From: Nocardioides sp. NBC_00368
GTDB taxonomy: Bacteria; Actinomycetota; Actinomycetes; Propionibacteriales; Nocardioidaceae
Direction of reading: 5' to 3'
Length of the DNA stretch: 64,000 nucleotides
NCBI RefSeq assembly: GCF_036090055.1
Contig: NZ_CP107970.1
Span: forward strand, 312,501 to 376,500
In this document: positions 41,403-50,347 of the stretch, in pieces
Numbering within the stretch: position 1 is the stretch's first letter
Layout: each line of letters opens with the position of its first letter
The notes under the pieces: generated by a model
What the model saw: the letters and a program-made list of their open reading frames with translations, nothing else
Database searches by the model: none
What the model was told of the DNA's origin: nothing
Made by a program: the position numbers and the translations under genes

Positions 41403-41432
41403 TGAGACCGGGGCGAACGCGCGGACTACGTT
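41403..41432 (+). promoter_or_regulatory. Possible promoter of the Gmad2-like gene
   Basis: TGAGAC at 41403-41408 and TACGTT at 41427-41432 are 18 bp apart, and the -10-like element ends nine bases before the GTG at 41442. That would give a leader of at most a few bases. Weak by sequence alone. Confidence 0.35.
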
Positions 41433-41441
41433 GGCTGCGGG

Positions 41442-42329
41442 GTGAATCCTGTGACCGAGCCGATGCCTTCCAGCAAGCCGGGTGAGTCCGTGCGTACCAG
41501 CCGCCGGTGGCTGTGGGTGATGACCGCCGCCGCAGCGGCGCTCGCGGTTGCGGTTGCCGTGCTCATCGTCATCGTCGTGCGCTCGGAGAACGGCGACCGT
41601 GGTGCCGCGCCGACACCGTCTGCGAGCAGCGCTGCGACGCCGTCCATGAGCACGACCCCTTCGGAGTCAGCCACCCCGAGTCCGACGCCCACGGAGTCGA
41701 CGACCACACCGACGCCACCCTCGCGGTTCCGCTTTCAGCCGCTGTGGCCGTTCGCAGACATCGAGGAGGCGGCGGTGTGGCAGCGGGCATATCGCGACGG
41801 CGGGCACCAGCCGTGGCATCTCGATGCCGGCCTGGTCGCGCGGCGGTTCACCCAGAGCTACCTCGGCTACCAGGAGGTCGACCGGGTGGTTCGGGTGGCG
41901 ATCTCCGACGACCAGGCGTGGGTCGATGTCGGCTTCCGGCTGCCCGACGGCAAGGACGCCACGGCGGCTGTCGTGCACCTGGCGAAGATCGGAAGCGGTT
42001 CGTACGCTCCGTGGGAGGTCGTCGGCACGAAGGACAGCACCCTGTCGCTGACCACGCCGCGCTACGGCGCGACGGTCACGTCCCCGATGGTCGTCGGCGG
42101 CAGGATCACCGGGGTGGACGAGAGTCTGGTGATCCGGGTCCTGCGCCTGGGCACCGGCGAGGTCGGCCGGTCCCCGGGCATTCCCGCCGGCGGGCAGAAC
42201 AGTCCCTGGTCGACCACGATGCCGTTCAGTGCTCCCGCGGGCAGCGTGCTGACCATCGCGGTGTCGACCGGTGGCCATGTCGCTGGCGTCGAGCGGTTCG
42301 CCATCACTGGCGTCCGCGTCCGGTCGTAG
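41442..42329 (+). CDS. Membrane-anchored extracellular protein with Gmad2-like domain
   Basis: 295 residues from GTG 41442 (a GTG nine bases later is possible). Residues 22-46 form a signal anchor (WLWVMTAAAAALAVAVAVL), followed by a low-complexity Ser/Thr/Pro stretch (about 56-92), and an outer domain with LSLTTPRYGATVTSPMVVGG and PAGSVLTIAVSTGGH, matching the Gmad2 immunoglobulin-like pattern. Gmad2 domains occur in spore or wall proteins, but the host role here is unknown. The last 26 bases overlap the convergent DUF6326-like gene. Confidence 0.75.
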   Translation: MNPVTEPMPSSKPGESVRTSRRWLWVMTAAAAALAVAVAVLIVIVVRSENGDRGAAPTPSASSAATPSMSTTPSESATPSPTPTESTTTPTPPSRFRFQPLWPFADIEEAAVWQRAYRDGGHQPWHLDAGLVARRFTQSYLGYQEVDRVVRVAISDDQAWVDVGFRLPDGKDATAAVVHLAKIGSGSYAPWEVVGTKDSTLSLTTPRYGATVTSPMVVGGRITGVDESLVIRVLRLGTGEVGRSPGIPAGGQNSPWSTTMPFSAPAGSVLTIAVSTGGHVAGVERFAITGVRVRS

Positions 42330-42777
42330 CACCGTTGGCCAGCGGGACGGGTGCGGTGCGGGGCCAGGTCCAGGCGCACCGCATGATGAAGCCGAGAAGG
42401 ATCAGTTCCAGGACGACGCCGAGGCCGTAGAAGTAGAGCCAGGACGCGCCCGCCAGGTTGAATGCCGTGACGGGGACGTAGAGCGCGGCCACGACGAGGT
42501 TCGTGATGCGGTTCGCCCGGGCGGGCAGCGCCATCGACAGCACGACCATGAGGCTCGGGACGGACACCAGGGTCAGCGCCGCGGTCGAGAAGGTCTGGGA
42601 GAGGTCGAACTCGAAGACCTTGCCGTCGAGGATGTCTTCGACAACGCCGGGCGTGAAGAAGTTGAGGATGTCCACGTAGACGTACAGGAACATGAAGCTG
42701 GTCCATGCCGCGGCGAGCTTGGCTCTGACCGGGATCGGCCGGTCGTCCGGCGTGGTGATGGTTTGACGTGTGCTCAT
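42304..42777 (-). CDS. DUF6326-like four-helix membrane protein
   Basis: 157 residues from ATG 42777 (GGAGG upstream); longer in-frame starts up to 43521 run antisense to the kinase and are not used. Four hydrophobic segments: WTSFMFLYVYVDILNFF, ALTLVSVPSLMVVLSMAL, ITNLVVAALYVPVTAFNLA and FYGLGVVLELILLGFIM, with a short N-terminal cytoplasmic part. Small membrane proteins of this look often neighbour two-component systems. It is divergent from the kinase/regulator pair and is a candidate target. Confidence 0.75.
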   Translation of the reverse strand: MSTRQTITTPDDRPIPVRAKLAAAWTSFMFLYVYVDILNFFTPGVVEDILDGKVFEFDLSQTFSTAALTLVSVPSLMVVLSMALPARANRITNLVVAALYVPVTAFNLAGASWLYFYGLGVVLELILLGFIMRCAWTWPRTAPVPLANGATTGRGRQ

Positions 42778-42939
42778 CGTGGCCTCCGTTTGTCGTGTGA
42801 GGATCGGTGGGTCCACGCTCGCTGAGTCCGGCAGCAGGCACATCGGGCCGGAGGCCGGATCGTGCCCGGCCGATGGAACGGTCTCCGTCTCGTACTTTCG
42901 GCCGGTACGCGGCGGCGCCCCGATCCCTAGGCTGGAGCC

Positions 42940-44079
42940 GTGAACACTGTCCGGCGCTCCCTCTGGCACGAGCCGCGGCCTGCCGACGCCCTGCCCGTCG
43001 GTCGCCTGGACTGGCTGCTCGTGGGCGTCTTCGCCGCCGCCACCCTGGTCGAGGGCATCGTGCGGCCGGGCCTGGCCTGGCGACCCCTGGTGACGGTGCT
43101 CGCCCTCGCGCTGGTGCCTGCTCTGCTCTGGCGGCGGAGACGTCCGCTCATGGCCGCCCTTTTCGGGTGGGGCGTCGCCGGGCTGCTCTCGGTCCTCCAG
43201 CTGGCTGTGAACGGCGGGGACCTCGGCCTCTACTCCATGATGGCCGACCTGATCCTGCTCTACTCCCTGGTGCGGTGGGGCTCGGGACGGGAGATCGTCC
43301 TGGGGACGACGTCCGTGGCGATCGTCGTCGTGCTGGGGATGTACGCCACCTCTGCGGGCCGGGCCGACGTCTTCGGTGGCAGCGTCCTGCTGCTGTTGAT
43401 CGTCGCGCTGGCGGCGGTGTTCCGCTACCGCGCAGACCTCTGGCATCGCCAGCAGCTCGAGATCCGCAACCAGGAGCGCGTGGCCCTGGCACGCGAGCTG
43501 CACGACACCGTGGCCCACCACGTCTCGGCCATCGCGGTGCAGGCGCAGGCCGGTGGCGTGGTCGCCGGCATCCAGCCCGAGAAGGCTGCCGAGGTCCTGG
43601 CCGCGATCGAGGACGAGGCGTCGCGGACCCTGGCGGAGATGAGATCCATGGTGCGGGTGCTGCGGGAGGAGGAAGCCGTCGCGTACTCACCGCAGCCGGG
43701 CGTCGCGGACCTGCCTGCTCTGGCACGCGCTGACGCGACCCCTGTCGTCGAGGTCTCGCTGACCGGTTCGTTGACCCGGCTGGCCCGCCCCGTGGACGCC
43801 GCGCTCTACCGGCTCGCCCAGGAGTCGCTGACCAACGCCGTACGGCACGCCCGGAGCGCGACCCGTGTCGGGATCGACGTACGCCGGGAGGGCGAGATCG
43901 TCAGGCTGCGCGTCATCGACGACGGCCAGCCCGGGCCCGGGCCGACCCCGGAGCCCGGGTTCGGCCTGCTGGGCATGGCCGAACGCACCCAGCTCCTCGG
44001 CGGATCGCTCTCTGCCGGGCCGGGGCCCGACGGTGGCTGGGTGATCGAGGCCGTGCTGCCGGTGGAGACGCCGGCATGA
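42940..44079 (+). CDS. NarL-type sensor histidine kinase
   Basis: 379 residues from GTG 42940. Four to five hydrophobic segments cover about residues 24-160, with no large extracellular domain, so the sensor is probably membrane-embedded. HisKA_3 follows with the phospho-acceptor H188 in ARELHDTVAHHVSA, then the HATPase region with ALYRLAQESLTNAVRHARSA (N box) and GFGLLGMAERT (G box). It phosphorylates the response regulator whose start overlaps its last bases. Signal unknown. Confidence 0.93.
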   Translation: MNTVRRSLWHEPRPADALPVGRLDWLLVGVFAAATLVEGIVRPGLAWRPLVTVLALALVPALLWRRRRPLMAALFGWGVAGLLSVLQLAVNGGDLGLYSMMADLILLYSLVRWGSGREIVLGTTSVAIVVVLGMYATSAGRADVFGGSVLLLLIVALAAVFRYRADLWHRQQLEIRNQERVALARELHDTVAHHVSAIAVQAQAGGVVAGIQPEKAAEVLAAIEDEASRTLAEMRSMVRVLREEEAVAYSPQPGVADLPALARADATPVVEVSLTGSLTRLARPVDAALYRLAQESLTNAVRHARSATRVGIDVRREGEIVRLRVIDDGQPGPGPTPEPGFGLLGMAERTQLLGGSLSAGPGPDGGWVIEAVLPVETPA

Positions 44080-44732
44080 GCATCCGTGTCGTCGTGGCCG
44101 ACGACCAGGACCTGGTCCGGACCGGACTGGTGATGATCCTCGGCGCGCAACCAGACCTCGAGGTCGTGGGGGAGGCGGCGGACGGGCTCGCTGCGCTCGA
44201 CCTGGCGACCCGGCTGCGTCCCGATGTCCTCCTCGTCGACATCCGGATGCCTGGGCTCGACGGTGTCGAGGTGACGCGGCGCCTGGCCGGGCCGGACGTG
44301 ACGGACCCGATGGCGGTCGTCGTGATCACCACCTTCGACCTCGACGAGTACGTCCTCGGCGCCCTACGCGCCGGCGCTCGTGGCTTCCTGCTCAAGGACG
44401 CCGGACCGGAGCTTCTCGTCCAGGCCATCCACGCGGCGGCAGACGGGGACGCGCTGATCGCCCCCAACGTCACCCGCCGGCTGTTGGCGACCTTCGCCGA
44501 CCAGGCGCCGGCCGTGCCTGTCCAGCCCGTCGACCCGCTCACCGAGCGCGAGGAGGAGGTGCTCGCCCTGGTGGCGCGGGGCCGGACCAACGCCGAGATC
44601 TCCACCGAGCTCTTCGTCAGCCTGAGCACGGTCAAGACCCACGTCGCCTCGTTGATGACCAAGCTCGGCACCCGCAACCGCGTCGAGATCGCGATGTGGG
44701 CCTACGACACCAGACGGGTGCGACCCGACTAG
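44076..44732 (+). CDS. NarL/LuxR-family response regulator
   Basis: 218 residues. Receiver domain with the acidic pocket ADDQDLVRTG, acceptor D55 in LLVDIRMPG and LLKDAG lysine; the C-terminal LuxR HTH reads LTEREEEVLALVARGRTNAEISTELFVSLSTVKTHVASLMTKLG. Co-expressed with the kinase (ATGA overlap). A target is likely nearby, such as the divergent membrane protein at 42304, but no defined site was seen. Confidence 0.95.
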   Translation: MSIRVVVADDQDLVRTGLVMILGAQPDLEVVGEAADGLAALDLATRLRPDVLLVDIRMPGLDGVEVTRRLAGPDVTDPMAVVVITTFDLDEYVLGALRAGARGFLLKDAGPELLVQAIHAAADGDALIAPNVTRRLLATFADQAPAVPVQPVDPLTEREEEVLALVARGRTNAEISTELFVSLSTVKTHVASLMTKLGTRNRVEIAMWAYDTRRVRPD

Positions 44733-44771
44733 TGGCAACCGAGCGGGGTCGGCGCCACAGTCGGCCGCTGT

Positions 44772-45446
44772 TCAGGGCTCCTGGCGTGTCCTCTGCTGGG
44801 CCAGCCCGGTCAAGAGGAGGTCGAGGCCGAAGCTGAACTCGTCCTCCAGGGGAACCGGGCCGAAGTCCGCCACCGCGGCTGTGGCCGCGAGGCTGTTCTC
44901 GCCGGAGTTCCGATAGGCCTCGGCGAGCGCTGCGTCCTCTGTTTCCACTCCGTTGAGCTGGATGGCAAAGCCCAGGACGAACCGCGCGAGCGTGGCGTAG
45001 CAGCGGATCGCGATGGGCGGCGAGAAACCGGCGTCCAGGAGCACCTGGAGAGCCACCTCCCGCACGGCCATCGCATTCGGACCAGTGGGCGCTTGGGCGA
45101 GCAGCAGCGGTGCGACGTTCGGATGGCTCCGGAGGTTCTCGAACATCCAGGTGGCCATGGCCCGGCACGCGTCCTCCCAGCCGAGGCTTCGTAGGTCATC
45201 GGCCTGAACGGGCACCCCGCCGAAGGTGTGGTCGATCACGTGGTTGATCAGTTCGGCCCGATTGGAGAAGTGTCGATACAGGGTCGCGGTGCTGGAGTCC
45301 AGACGTTGCGCCAGAACGCGGAGCGAGAGCGCATCGGCCCCCTCTTCGTCGACGATCTTCAGCGCTGTCGCCACGATGCGTTCCTTGGGGACAGGTGGGC
45401 GGCCGCGCGTGCGGCTGGTGCTGACGGAGTCGGAGCGCGCGTTCAT
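44772..45446 (-). CDS. TetR-family regulator (TetR_C_1 type)
   Basis: 224 residues from ATG 45446; the in-frame start at 45479 lies inside the operator region and is not favoured. HTH: KERIVATALKIVDEEGADALSLRVLAQRLDSSTATLYRHFSNRAELI (about residues 22-68). No ribosome box is visible before the ATG, and a TACGAT hexamer nine bases upstream suggests a leaderless message. It is divergent from the alpha/beta hydrolase operon, and two 23-bp palindromes fill the 65-bp gap. Confidence 0.9.
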   Translation of the reverse strand: MNARSDSVSTSRTRGRPPVPKERIVATALKIVDEEGADALSLRVLAQRLDSSTATLYRHFSNRAELINHVIDHTFGGVPVQADDLRSLGWEDACRAMATWMFENLRSHPNVAPLLLAQAPTGPNAMAVREVALQVLLDAGFSPPIAIRCYATLARFVLGFAIQLNGVETEDAALAEAYRNSGENSLAATAAVADFGPVPLEDEFSFGLDLLLTGLAQQRTRQEP

Positions 45447-45468
45447 ATCGGTTACATCGTAGCCGATA
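45446..45468. promoter_or_regulatory. 23-bp TetR operator A
   Basis: TATCGGTTAC (45446-45455), 3-nt centre ATC, GTAGCCGATA (45459-45468): nine of ten arm positions pair. The left edge overlaps the first base of the TetR start codon, which would give tight autorepression. The sister site is 45490-45512. Confidence 0.78.
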
Positions 45469-45489
45469 GGTGTTGACAAGCGTCAGAAA

Positions 45490-45512
45490 TAACGACAACA
45501 CTGTAGCCGTTA
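45490..45512. promoter_or_regulatory. 23-bp TetR operator B
   Basis: TAACGACAAC, centre ACT, GTAGCCGTTA (45503-45512): eight of ten arm positions pair, and the right arm differs from that of operator A in one base. The right edge overlaps the first base of the hydrolase start codon. Centres of A and B are 44 bp apart, four helical turns. Confidence 0.7.
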
Positions 45513-46372
45513 TGAAATCTTCCCTCGTCGGTCCGGACCCGGACTCTCAGTTCGCCGTCGTCGGCGACATGAGCCTGCACTTCAAGCGCTCCGGCAGCGG
45601 ACGCGCACTTCTGCTGCTGCACGGGAGTGGTTCGTCGAATCACGGTTTCGAGCGCGTCGCGGCGAACCTGTCCACATCGTTCGACGTCATCGCCCTCGAC
45701 CTCCCCGGGTTCGGGTTCACCGGGCCACGCCCCGACCGGGACTACCGGGTGTCGACGTATGTCGACACGGTCGCTGGGTTCATGACAGAGCTCGGCCTGG
45801 AACGTTTCTCCGTCGTCGGCAACTCGCTCGGCGGGAACATCGGCTGGAACCTGGCTCTGGCCGAACCCTCCCGTGTGGAGAACCTCGTGCTCATCAACGC
45901 CACCGGCTATCCCGAGAAGTCGCTCCCGATGGGCATACGGTTGGCCCGCAACCCGATCCTCCGACCGCTGCTGCGGCGCTGGCTTCCCAAGCGTGCAACG
46001 GAACGGAACCTACGCGCGCTCGTCGGTCGGCCGTCGACCGTGGACGAGGCGATGGTCGACCGCGTCCACGCGATGATGAGCCTTCCCGGCAACCGGTCTG
46101 CCTTCGTCGACCTCGCGAACACGGCCCAGGAGGACCGCAGCAACCTGATTCCTCTGGTCGCCGTACCGACGCTCGTGCTGCGCAGCGCGTCGATCGATGG
46201 TCAGCACTTCGGCCGGGACATCCCGGGGACGGTCGAGCGGACCCACCCGACCGGTGGCCACCTGCTGCCCGAGGAGGACCCGGAGTGGGTCGCCGCGCGG
46301 GTCCGCGACTTCCTGGGAGGCGACCCGGACCCCCACGGCGGACGTACGAGGCAGGACGGGGCGCGACCATGA
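45512..46372 (+). CDS. Alpha/beta-fold hydrolase (meta-cleavage-hydrolase-like)
   Basis: 286 residues from ATG 45512. LLLLHGSGSSNHGFE is the oxyanion strand, VVGNSLGGNIGW the nucleophile elbow with Ser, and TGGHLLPEEDPEW has the C-terminal His. The size and the HGSG start resemble hydrolases of ring-cleavage products (BphD/HsaD group), but esterase or epoxide hydrolase roles are possible. No ribosome box precedes the ATG and operator B overlaps it, so a leaderless message is likely. First gene of a four-gene operon. Confidence 0.9.
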   Translation: MKSSLVGPDPDSQFAVVGDMSLHFKRSGSGRALLLLHGSGSSNHGFERVAANLSTSFDVIALDLPGFGFTGPRPDRDYRVSTYVDTVAGFMTELGLERFSVVGNSLGGNIGWNLALAEPSRVENLVLINATGYPEKSLPMGIRLARNPILRPLLRRWLPKRATERNLRALVGRPSTVDEAMVDRVHAMMSLPGNRSAFVDLANTAQEDRSNLIPLVAVPTLVLRSASIDGQHFGRDIPGTVERTHPTGGHLLPEEDPEWVAARVRDFLGGDPDPHGGRTRQDGARP

Positions 46373-47259
46373 AGTACTTCGCCGGTCGGGGAGAGGATCT
46401 CCTCCTGGACGAGCGGGCGAGGCGTGACCTGCGCGGAAGCTTCGTCGAGCTTTCTCACGGCGTGACCCACTATGAGTTGACCGGCCCGGAGGACGGCGAG
46501 ACCGTCGTCCTCACCGGAGGGTTGACCGTTCCCTTGTTCTACTGGGACGGTCTGGCCGAGCGCTTGCACGGCATGGGATTCCGAACACTCGCGTACAGCG
46601 CTTACGGACGTGGGTATTCGCAGCGACTCACGTGCGACTACGACGAGACACTCTTCGTCGGCCAGCTCGAGGAGCTCGTGGACGCGCTTCGACTACCACG
46701 TCACCACGTCGTCGGGACCTCGATGGGCGCGGTCATCGCCATGGCGTACGTGGCGGGACGCTCGGACATCAAGAGTCTGACTCTTGCCGGGCCGGCCGGG
46801 CTGTCCGCCCCGCCGGCCGGCCGCTGGCTCTTCAAGAGCGATCACGCTGCCGCATTCGTCGGCAGAAGGCTCGGACGGCGACTCCTGGAGAGCCACCTGG
46901 ACCACAACGTGCGGGACGACGCAAGTGCGGCGGCCCTGACACGCATGGTGCATGACGCGTTCCGCTACCGAGGCTCGATGTACGCGTTGTTCTCGACGCT
47001 GCAGAATCTGCCCTTGCACGGACGGGCCGAGCTCTTCCGCAGCACCGGCCACTCGGGCATTCCCACCATGCTCCTCTGGGGCGAGGACGACCACGTCACC
47101 CCCATCACCAGCCTCGACGAGGCTCGCACACTCCTGCAGCCCCAGCAGTGTCACGTGATCAGGCAGTGCGGACACATGACGCCACTCGAACGACCCGACG
47201 AGGTCGCGCACCTGGTTGCGTCTTTCACCACCAACCCCACAGAACGGCTCGAGCGATGA
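46369..47259 (+). CDS. Alpha/beta-fold hydrolase
   Basis: 296 residues, ATG overlapping the previous stop. GTSMGAVIAM is the nucleophile elbow, LLWGEDDHVTP carries the acid and IRQCGHMTPLERP the His. It is a different branch from the gene before it, with FYWDGLAERLHGMGFRTLAYSAYGRGYS near the N terminus, like lactonases or esterases of the peroxidase-like group. It probably works in series with its neighbour on a product of the flavin hydroxylase that follows. Confidence 0.9.
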   Translation: MKYFAGRGEDLLLDERARRDLRGSFVELSHGVTHYELTGPEDGETVVLTGGLTVPLFYWDGLAERLHGMGFRTLAYSAYGRGYSQRLTCDYDETLFVGQLEELVDALRLPRHHVVGTSMGAVIAMAYVAGRSDIKSLTLAGPAGLSAPPAGRWLFKSDHAAAFVGRRLGRRLLESHLDHNVRDDASAAALTRMVHDAFRYRGSMYALFSTLQNLPLHGRAELFRSTGHSGIPTMLLWGEDDHVTPITSLDEARTLLQPQQCHVIRQCGHMTPLERPDEVAHLVASFTTNPTERLER

Positions 47260-48845
47260 CGACAGAGGACACGGTGATCGACGTACTCATAGCTGGTGCC
47301 GGCCCGAGCGGCTCGGCGCTGGCGATCGACCTGGTCCGTCGGGGCCTTGACGTCCGGATCGTCGACAAGGCGCCGCACTCTTTCGAAGGCTCCCGAGCGA
47401 AGGGACTGCAGCCCCGAACACTCGAGGTGCTCGACGATCTCGGCGTCCTCTCGGCCGTCCTCGAACAGGGGAGCTTGTATCCCAAGCTCGGCATCCACCT
47501 CGGCCGCGCTGTGATCCCGTGGCGCATGATGAAGAACCGCGCAGCCACCGCCGACGTGCCGTATCCCAACACGTGGCTCATTCCTCAGTTCGCCACCGAC
47601 GCGGCGTTGCACGCTCGGCTCGTCGAGCTGGGCGGCAAGGTCGAGTACGGCACCGAGATCACCGGATTCACCCAGGACGACACGGCGGTCACCGCGACCC
47701 TCGCCACGGCGGCTGGCGTCGAGCGCGTCACTGCCCGGTACCTGGTCGGCACCGACGGTGGTGCGAGCACGACTCGTTCCGCGCTGGGCATCGACTTCAT
47801 CGGGTCGACCGACGAGCAGGACCGCATCCTCATCGTCGACGCCACCACCACGGGTCTGTCGCGAAACCGGTGGCACATGTGGCCCCGGATCCGTGGAGGC
47901 TTCGTCGCGGCGTGCCCACTGCCCGACAGCGATCTCTTCCAATGGATGGTCCGGCTCTCGCCGGACGAGAACCCACCCACCGATCTCGACGAGATCAACA
48001 CCCGGATCCGTGCCCACACCCACGCAACGGGCGTCGAGCTCCAAGACATTCGCTGGAGGTCGGTGTTCCGCCCCAACATCCGGCTCGCCGGCGCCTATCG
48101 CCAGGGCCGGGTCTTCATCGCCGGGGACGCAGCGCACGTGCACACGCCCGCAGGCGCTCAAGGCCTCAACACCGGCATCCAGGACGCCTACAACCTCGGA
48201 TGGAAGCTCGGCCAAGTCCTCGCGGGAGCTGACGACGCCCTTCTCGACTCCTATGAGGGTGAGCGACAGCCCATCGCAGCCGGAGTCCTCGGCCTGTCGA
48301 CGAAGAAGTACGAGGCCATCGGCAAGCTCGATCCGACGAGCATCCGTCGTGGCAAGGACGAACAGCAGCTCGGGATCACTTACCGAGGCGGTCGACTGGC
48401 GGCCGCCGGTGCACAGACGACCAGTCGGCTCAACGTCGGTGATCGTGCTCCAGATGCTGTCATGGTTGATGCCGAGGGGAACCCCGTCAGGATGTTCGAT
48501 GCCTACCGAGGCCCCCATTTCACCGCGGTCGCGTTCGGCGATGGGGCGGCTCGTGCCTTGAGCGAGATCCAGTGGCCAATGGCCGGCGCGGCCCTGAGGA
48601 CGGTGGCGATCGACGCACACTCCTCGACCGCCGATCTCGATCTGACCGATGGCAACAGAAGCTTCAGCGACTCGTACGGAGTCAGCCACGACACATTGTT
48701 CCTGGTCCGCCCAGACGGCTATCTCGCCTCGATCGCCTCCGGAGACATGGTCAGCAAGACGGAAGCAGCGCTCGCCCTGTTGACCCCTCTGTCGCGTGGA
48801 AGCCGCACACTGTCCGAGGTGGATCCATGTCCCGACGTGTACTGA
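47256..48845 (+). CDS. FAD-dependent aromatic hydroxylase (class A monooxygenase)
   Basis: 529 residues, ATG overlapping the hydrolase stop. VLIAGAGPSGSALAIDLVRRG (FAD fold), YLVGTDGGASTTRS (DG motif) and RVFIAGDAAHVHTPAGAQGLNTGIQDAYNLGWKLGQVLAG (GD motif) are all intact. The C-terminal thioredoxin-like domain (NVGDRAPDAVMVDAEGNPVRM and YGVSHDTLFLVRPDGYLA) is typical of phenol-hydroxylase/PheA-type enzymes. It hydroxylates an aromatic or polyketide-like ring. The end overlaps the amidohydrolase start by 19 bases. Confidence 0.92.
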   Translation: MTTEDTVIDVLIAGAGPSGSALAIDLVRRGLDVRIVDKAPHSFEGSRAKGLQPRTLEVLDDLGVLSAVLEQGSLYPKLGIHLGRAVIPWRMMKNRAATADVPYPNTWLIPQFATDAALHARLVELGGKVEYGTEITGFTQDDTAVTATLATAAGVERVTARYLVGTDGGASTTRSALGIDFIGSTDEQDRILIVDATTTGLSRNRWHMWPRIRGGFVAACPLPDSDLFQWMVRLSPDENPPTDLDEINTRIRAHTHATGVELQDIRWRSVFRPNIRLAGAYRQGRVFIAGDAAHVHTPAGAQGLNTGIQDAYNLGWKLGQVLAGADDALLDSYEGERQPIAAGVLGLSTKKYEAIGKLDPTSIRRGKDEQQLGITYRGGRLAAAGAQTTSRLNVGDRAPDAVMVDAEGNPVRMFDAYRGPHFTAVAFGDGAARALSEIQWPMAGAALRTVAIDAHSSTADLDLTDGNRSFSDSYGVSHDTLFLVRPDGYLASIASGDMVSKTEAALALLTPLSRGSRTLSEVDPCPDVY

Positions 48846-50341
48846 TCACCAACGCCAACCTGCTGACCATGGCCGAGCCGGCCGCGCCTGGGCTCAACCA
48901 GCTGTTGGTCGAGGACGGCCGGATCGCCGCGATCGGGCAGGACCTCGGAGTCACCGATGCCGAGGTGATCGACGCGCGCACGGGCATCGTCATGCCCGGT
49001 ATGGTCGACACACACCGGCACACCTGGCAGTCGATTCTGCGAGCCACCTTGGCCGACGGGACCCTCTACGACTACATGGCTCTGGTGCGGTACGGCTATG
49101 CGCCGCACTTCACCGCTGGTGACGCGGAGCTGGGCAACTACGCCGGTGCGCTGGATGCGCTGAACGCCGGAGTGACAACGGTGGTCGACAATGCCCACCT
49201 GGTCGCCACCCCGGATCATGCCGACGCGTTGCTCACCGGTCTGGAGAGCGCGGGCATCCGGGCTGTCTACTGCTACGGCCTGCCCGACGTGGCTGACCCG
49301 GACGTACCCATCGAGACCGAACGTACCTTCACCTCCCGTTGGCGCCACCAGGACGCGGAGAGGCTCCGCGCCGAGCGGCTGTCCGCCGACGATGGTCTGA
49401 TCCGGTTCGGGATCAGCGGCAGCGACTTCCTCTTCGCTCCGCTGCACTACACCGTCCCGGAGGTGGAGCTTGCCCGGCGTCTGGACGCGCATCGGTTCTC
49501 GGTGCACGTGGCCAACGGGCCGTTCGCCCGCGGCACCCGCTATGTCTCTCGACTGCTGGCGAAGGGGCTGGTCGACGAGCGCACACTCCTCGTGCACGGC
49601 AACGTGCTCAGTCACCGCGACCTGGCACGGATCGCGAGCGTCGGAGCGTCGATCTCGGTGACCCCGGAGAGCGAGATGCAGATGGGCATGGGGACGCCGA
49701 TCTGGGCCAGCGCACGGACCGCAGGAGTGGTCTGTGGCCTGGGGGTCGACATCGTCTCGGGAGGTTCGGGGGACCTGTTCACCCAGATGCGCCTGGCGCT
49801 TGCCGCCGGGCGGATGGCCGCCCATGACAGGCTCGGCGAGCACAGGGTCATGCCGGAGAGGCTGCAGCTGACCACGGAGCACGCCTTGCGAGCAGCCACC
49901 ATCGACGGCGCCCGCGCGGCCGGCCTCGACGGCGAGGTGGGCACGTTGGAGATCGGGAAGCGGGCCGATCTGATCATGGTGCGGACCGCCGAAAACCACC
50001 TGTCGCCTCTCCTCGATCCGGTCAAGACCGTCGTCGTGCAGGCCGGAGCGGGCGACGTCGAGCTGGTCATGGTCGACGGCCGGATCCTCAAACGCGACGG
50101 GAAACTGGTCGGCGCCGACTGGCACGGGATCGAGGCACGTCTTCAGCAGGCCGCCGATCGGATCTTCACGGCTGCGACCCAGCAGAGCCTCGACCAGGCA
50201 TACACCTACGTCCGGGCAGCGTTCCCGCTGGACAGAGCCTCTGCGATCGGGGCTCGGGTCATGGGGAAGGCCCTGCAGGTCCGTGGCCTGGACGACAAGA
50301 TGTTCAGGGTCATGCTCGCCCACTCCGCCAAGCGGCGCTGA
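48827..50341 (+). CDS. Amidohydrolase (cytosine/ATZ-TRZ deaminase superfamily), altered HxxE site
   Basis: 504 residues from ATG 48827 (GAGG box), overlapping the hydroxylase gene by 19 bases. Metal ligands expected for the family are seen at H63 and H65 (DTHRHTWQS), H227 (SVHVAN), H257 (LVHGN) and D308 (GLGVDIVS). The glutamate of the usual HxxE after the third His is Asn230, which implies an unusual deaminase, hydrolase or non-hydrolytic chemistry. The C-terminal part after 430 (ADWHGIEARLQQAADRIF) is longer than in simple deaminases. Last gene of the operon. Substrate unknown. Confidence 0.88.
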   Translation: MSRRVLITNANLLTMAEPAAPGLNQLLVEDGRIAAIGQDLGVTDAEVIDARTGIVMPGMVDTHRHTWQSILRATLADGTLYDYMALVRYGYAPHFTAGDAELGNYAGALDALNAGVTTVVDNAHLVATPDHADALLTGLESAGIRAVYCYGLPDVADPDVPIETERTFTSRWRHQDAERLRAERLSADDGLIRFGISGSDFLFAPLHYTVPEVELARRLDAHRFSVHVANGPFARGTRYVSRLLAKGLVDERTLLVHGNVLSHRDLARIASVGASISVTPESEMQMGMGTPIWASARTAGVVCGLGVDIVSGGSGDLFTQMRLALAAGRMAAHDRLGEHRVMPERLQLTTEHALRAATIDGARAAGLDGEVGTLEIGKRADLIMVRTAENHLSPLLDPVKTVVVQAGAGDVELVMVDGRILKRDGKLVGADWHGIEARLQQAADRIFTAATQQSLDQAYTYVRAAFPLDRASAIGARVMGKALQVRGLDDKMFRVMLAHSAKRR

Positions 50342-50347
50342 CCTGAC

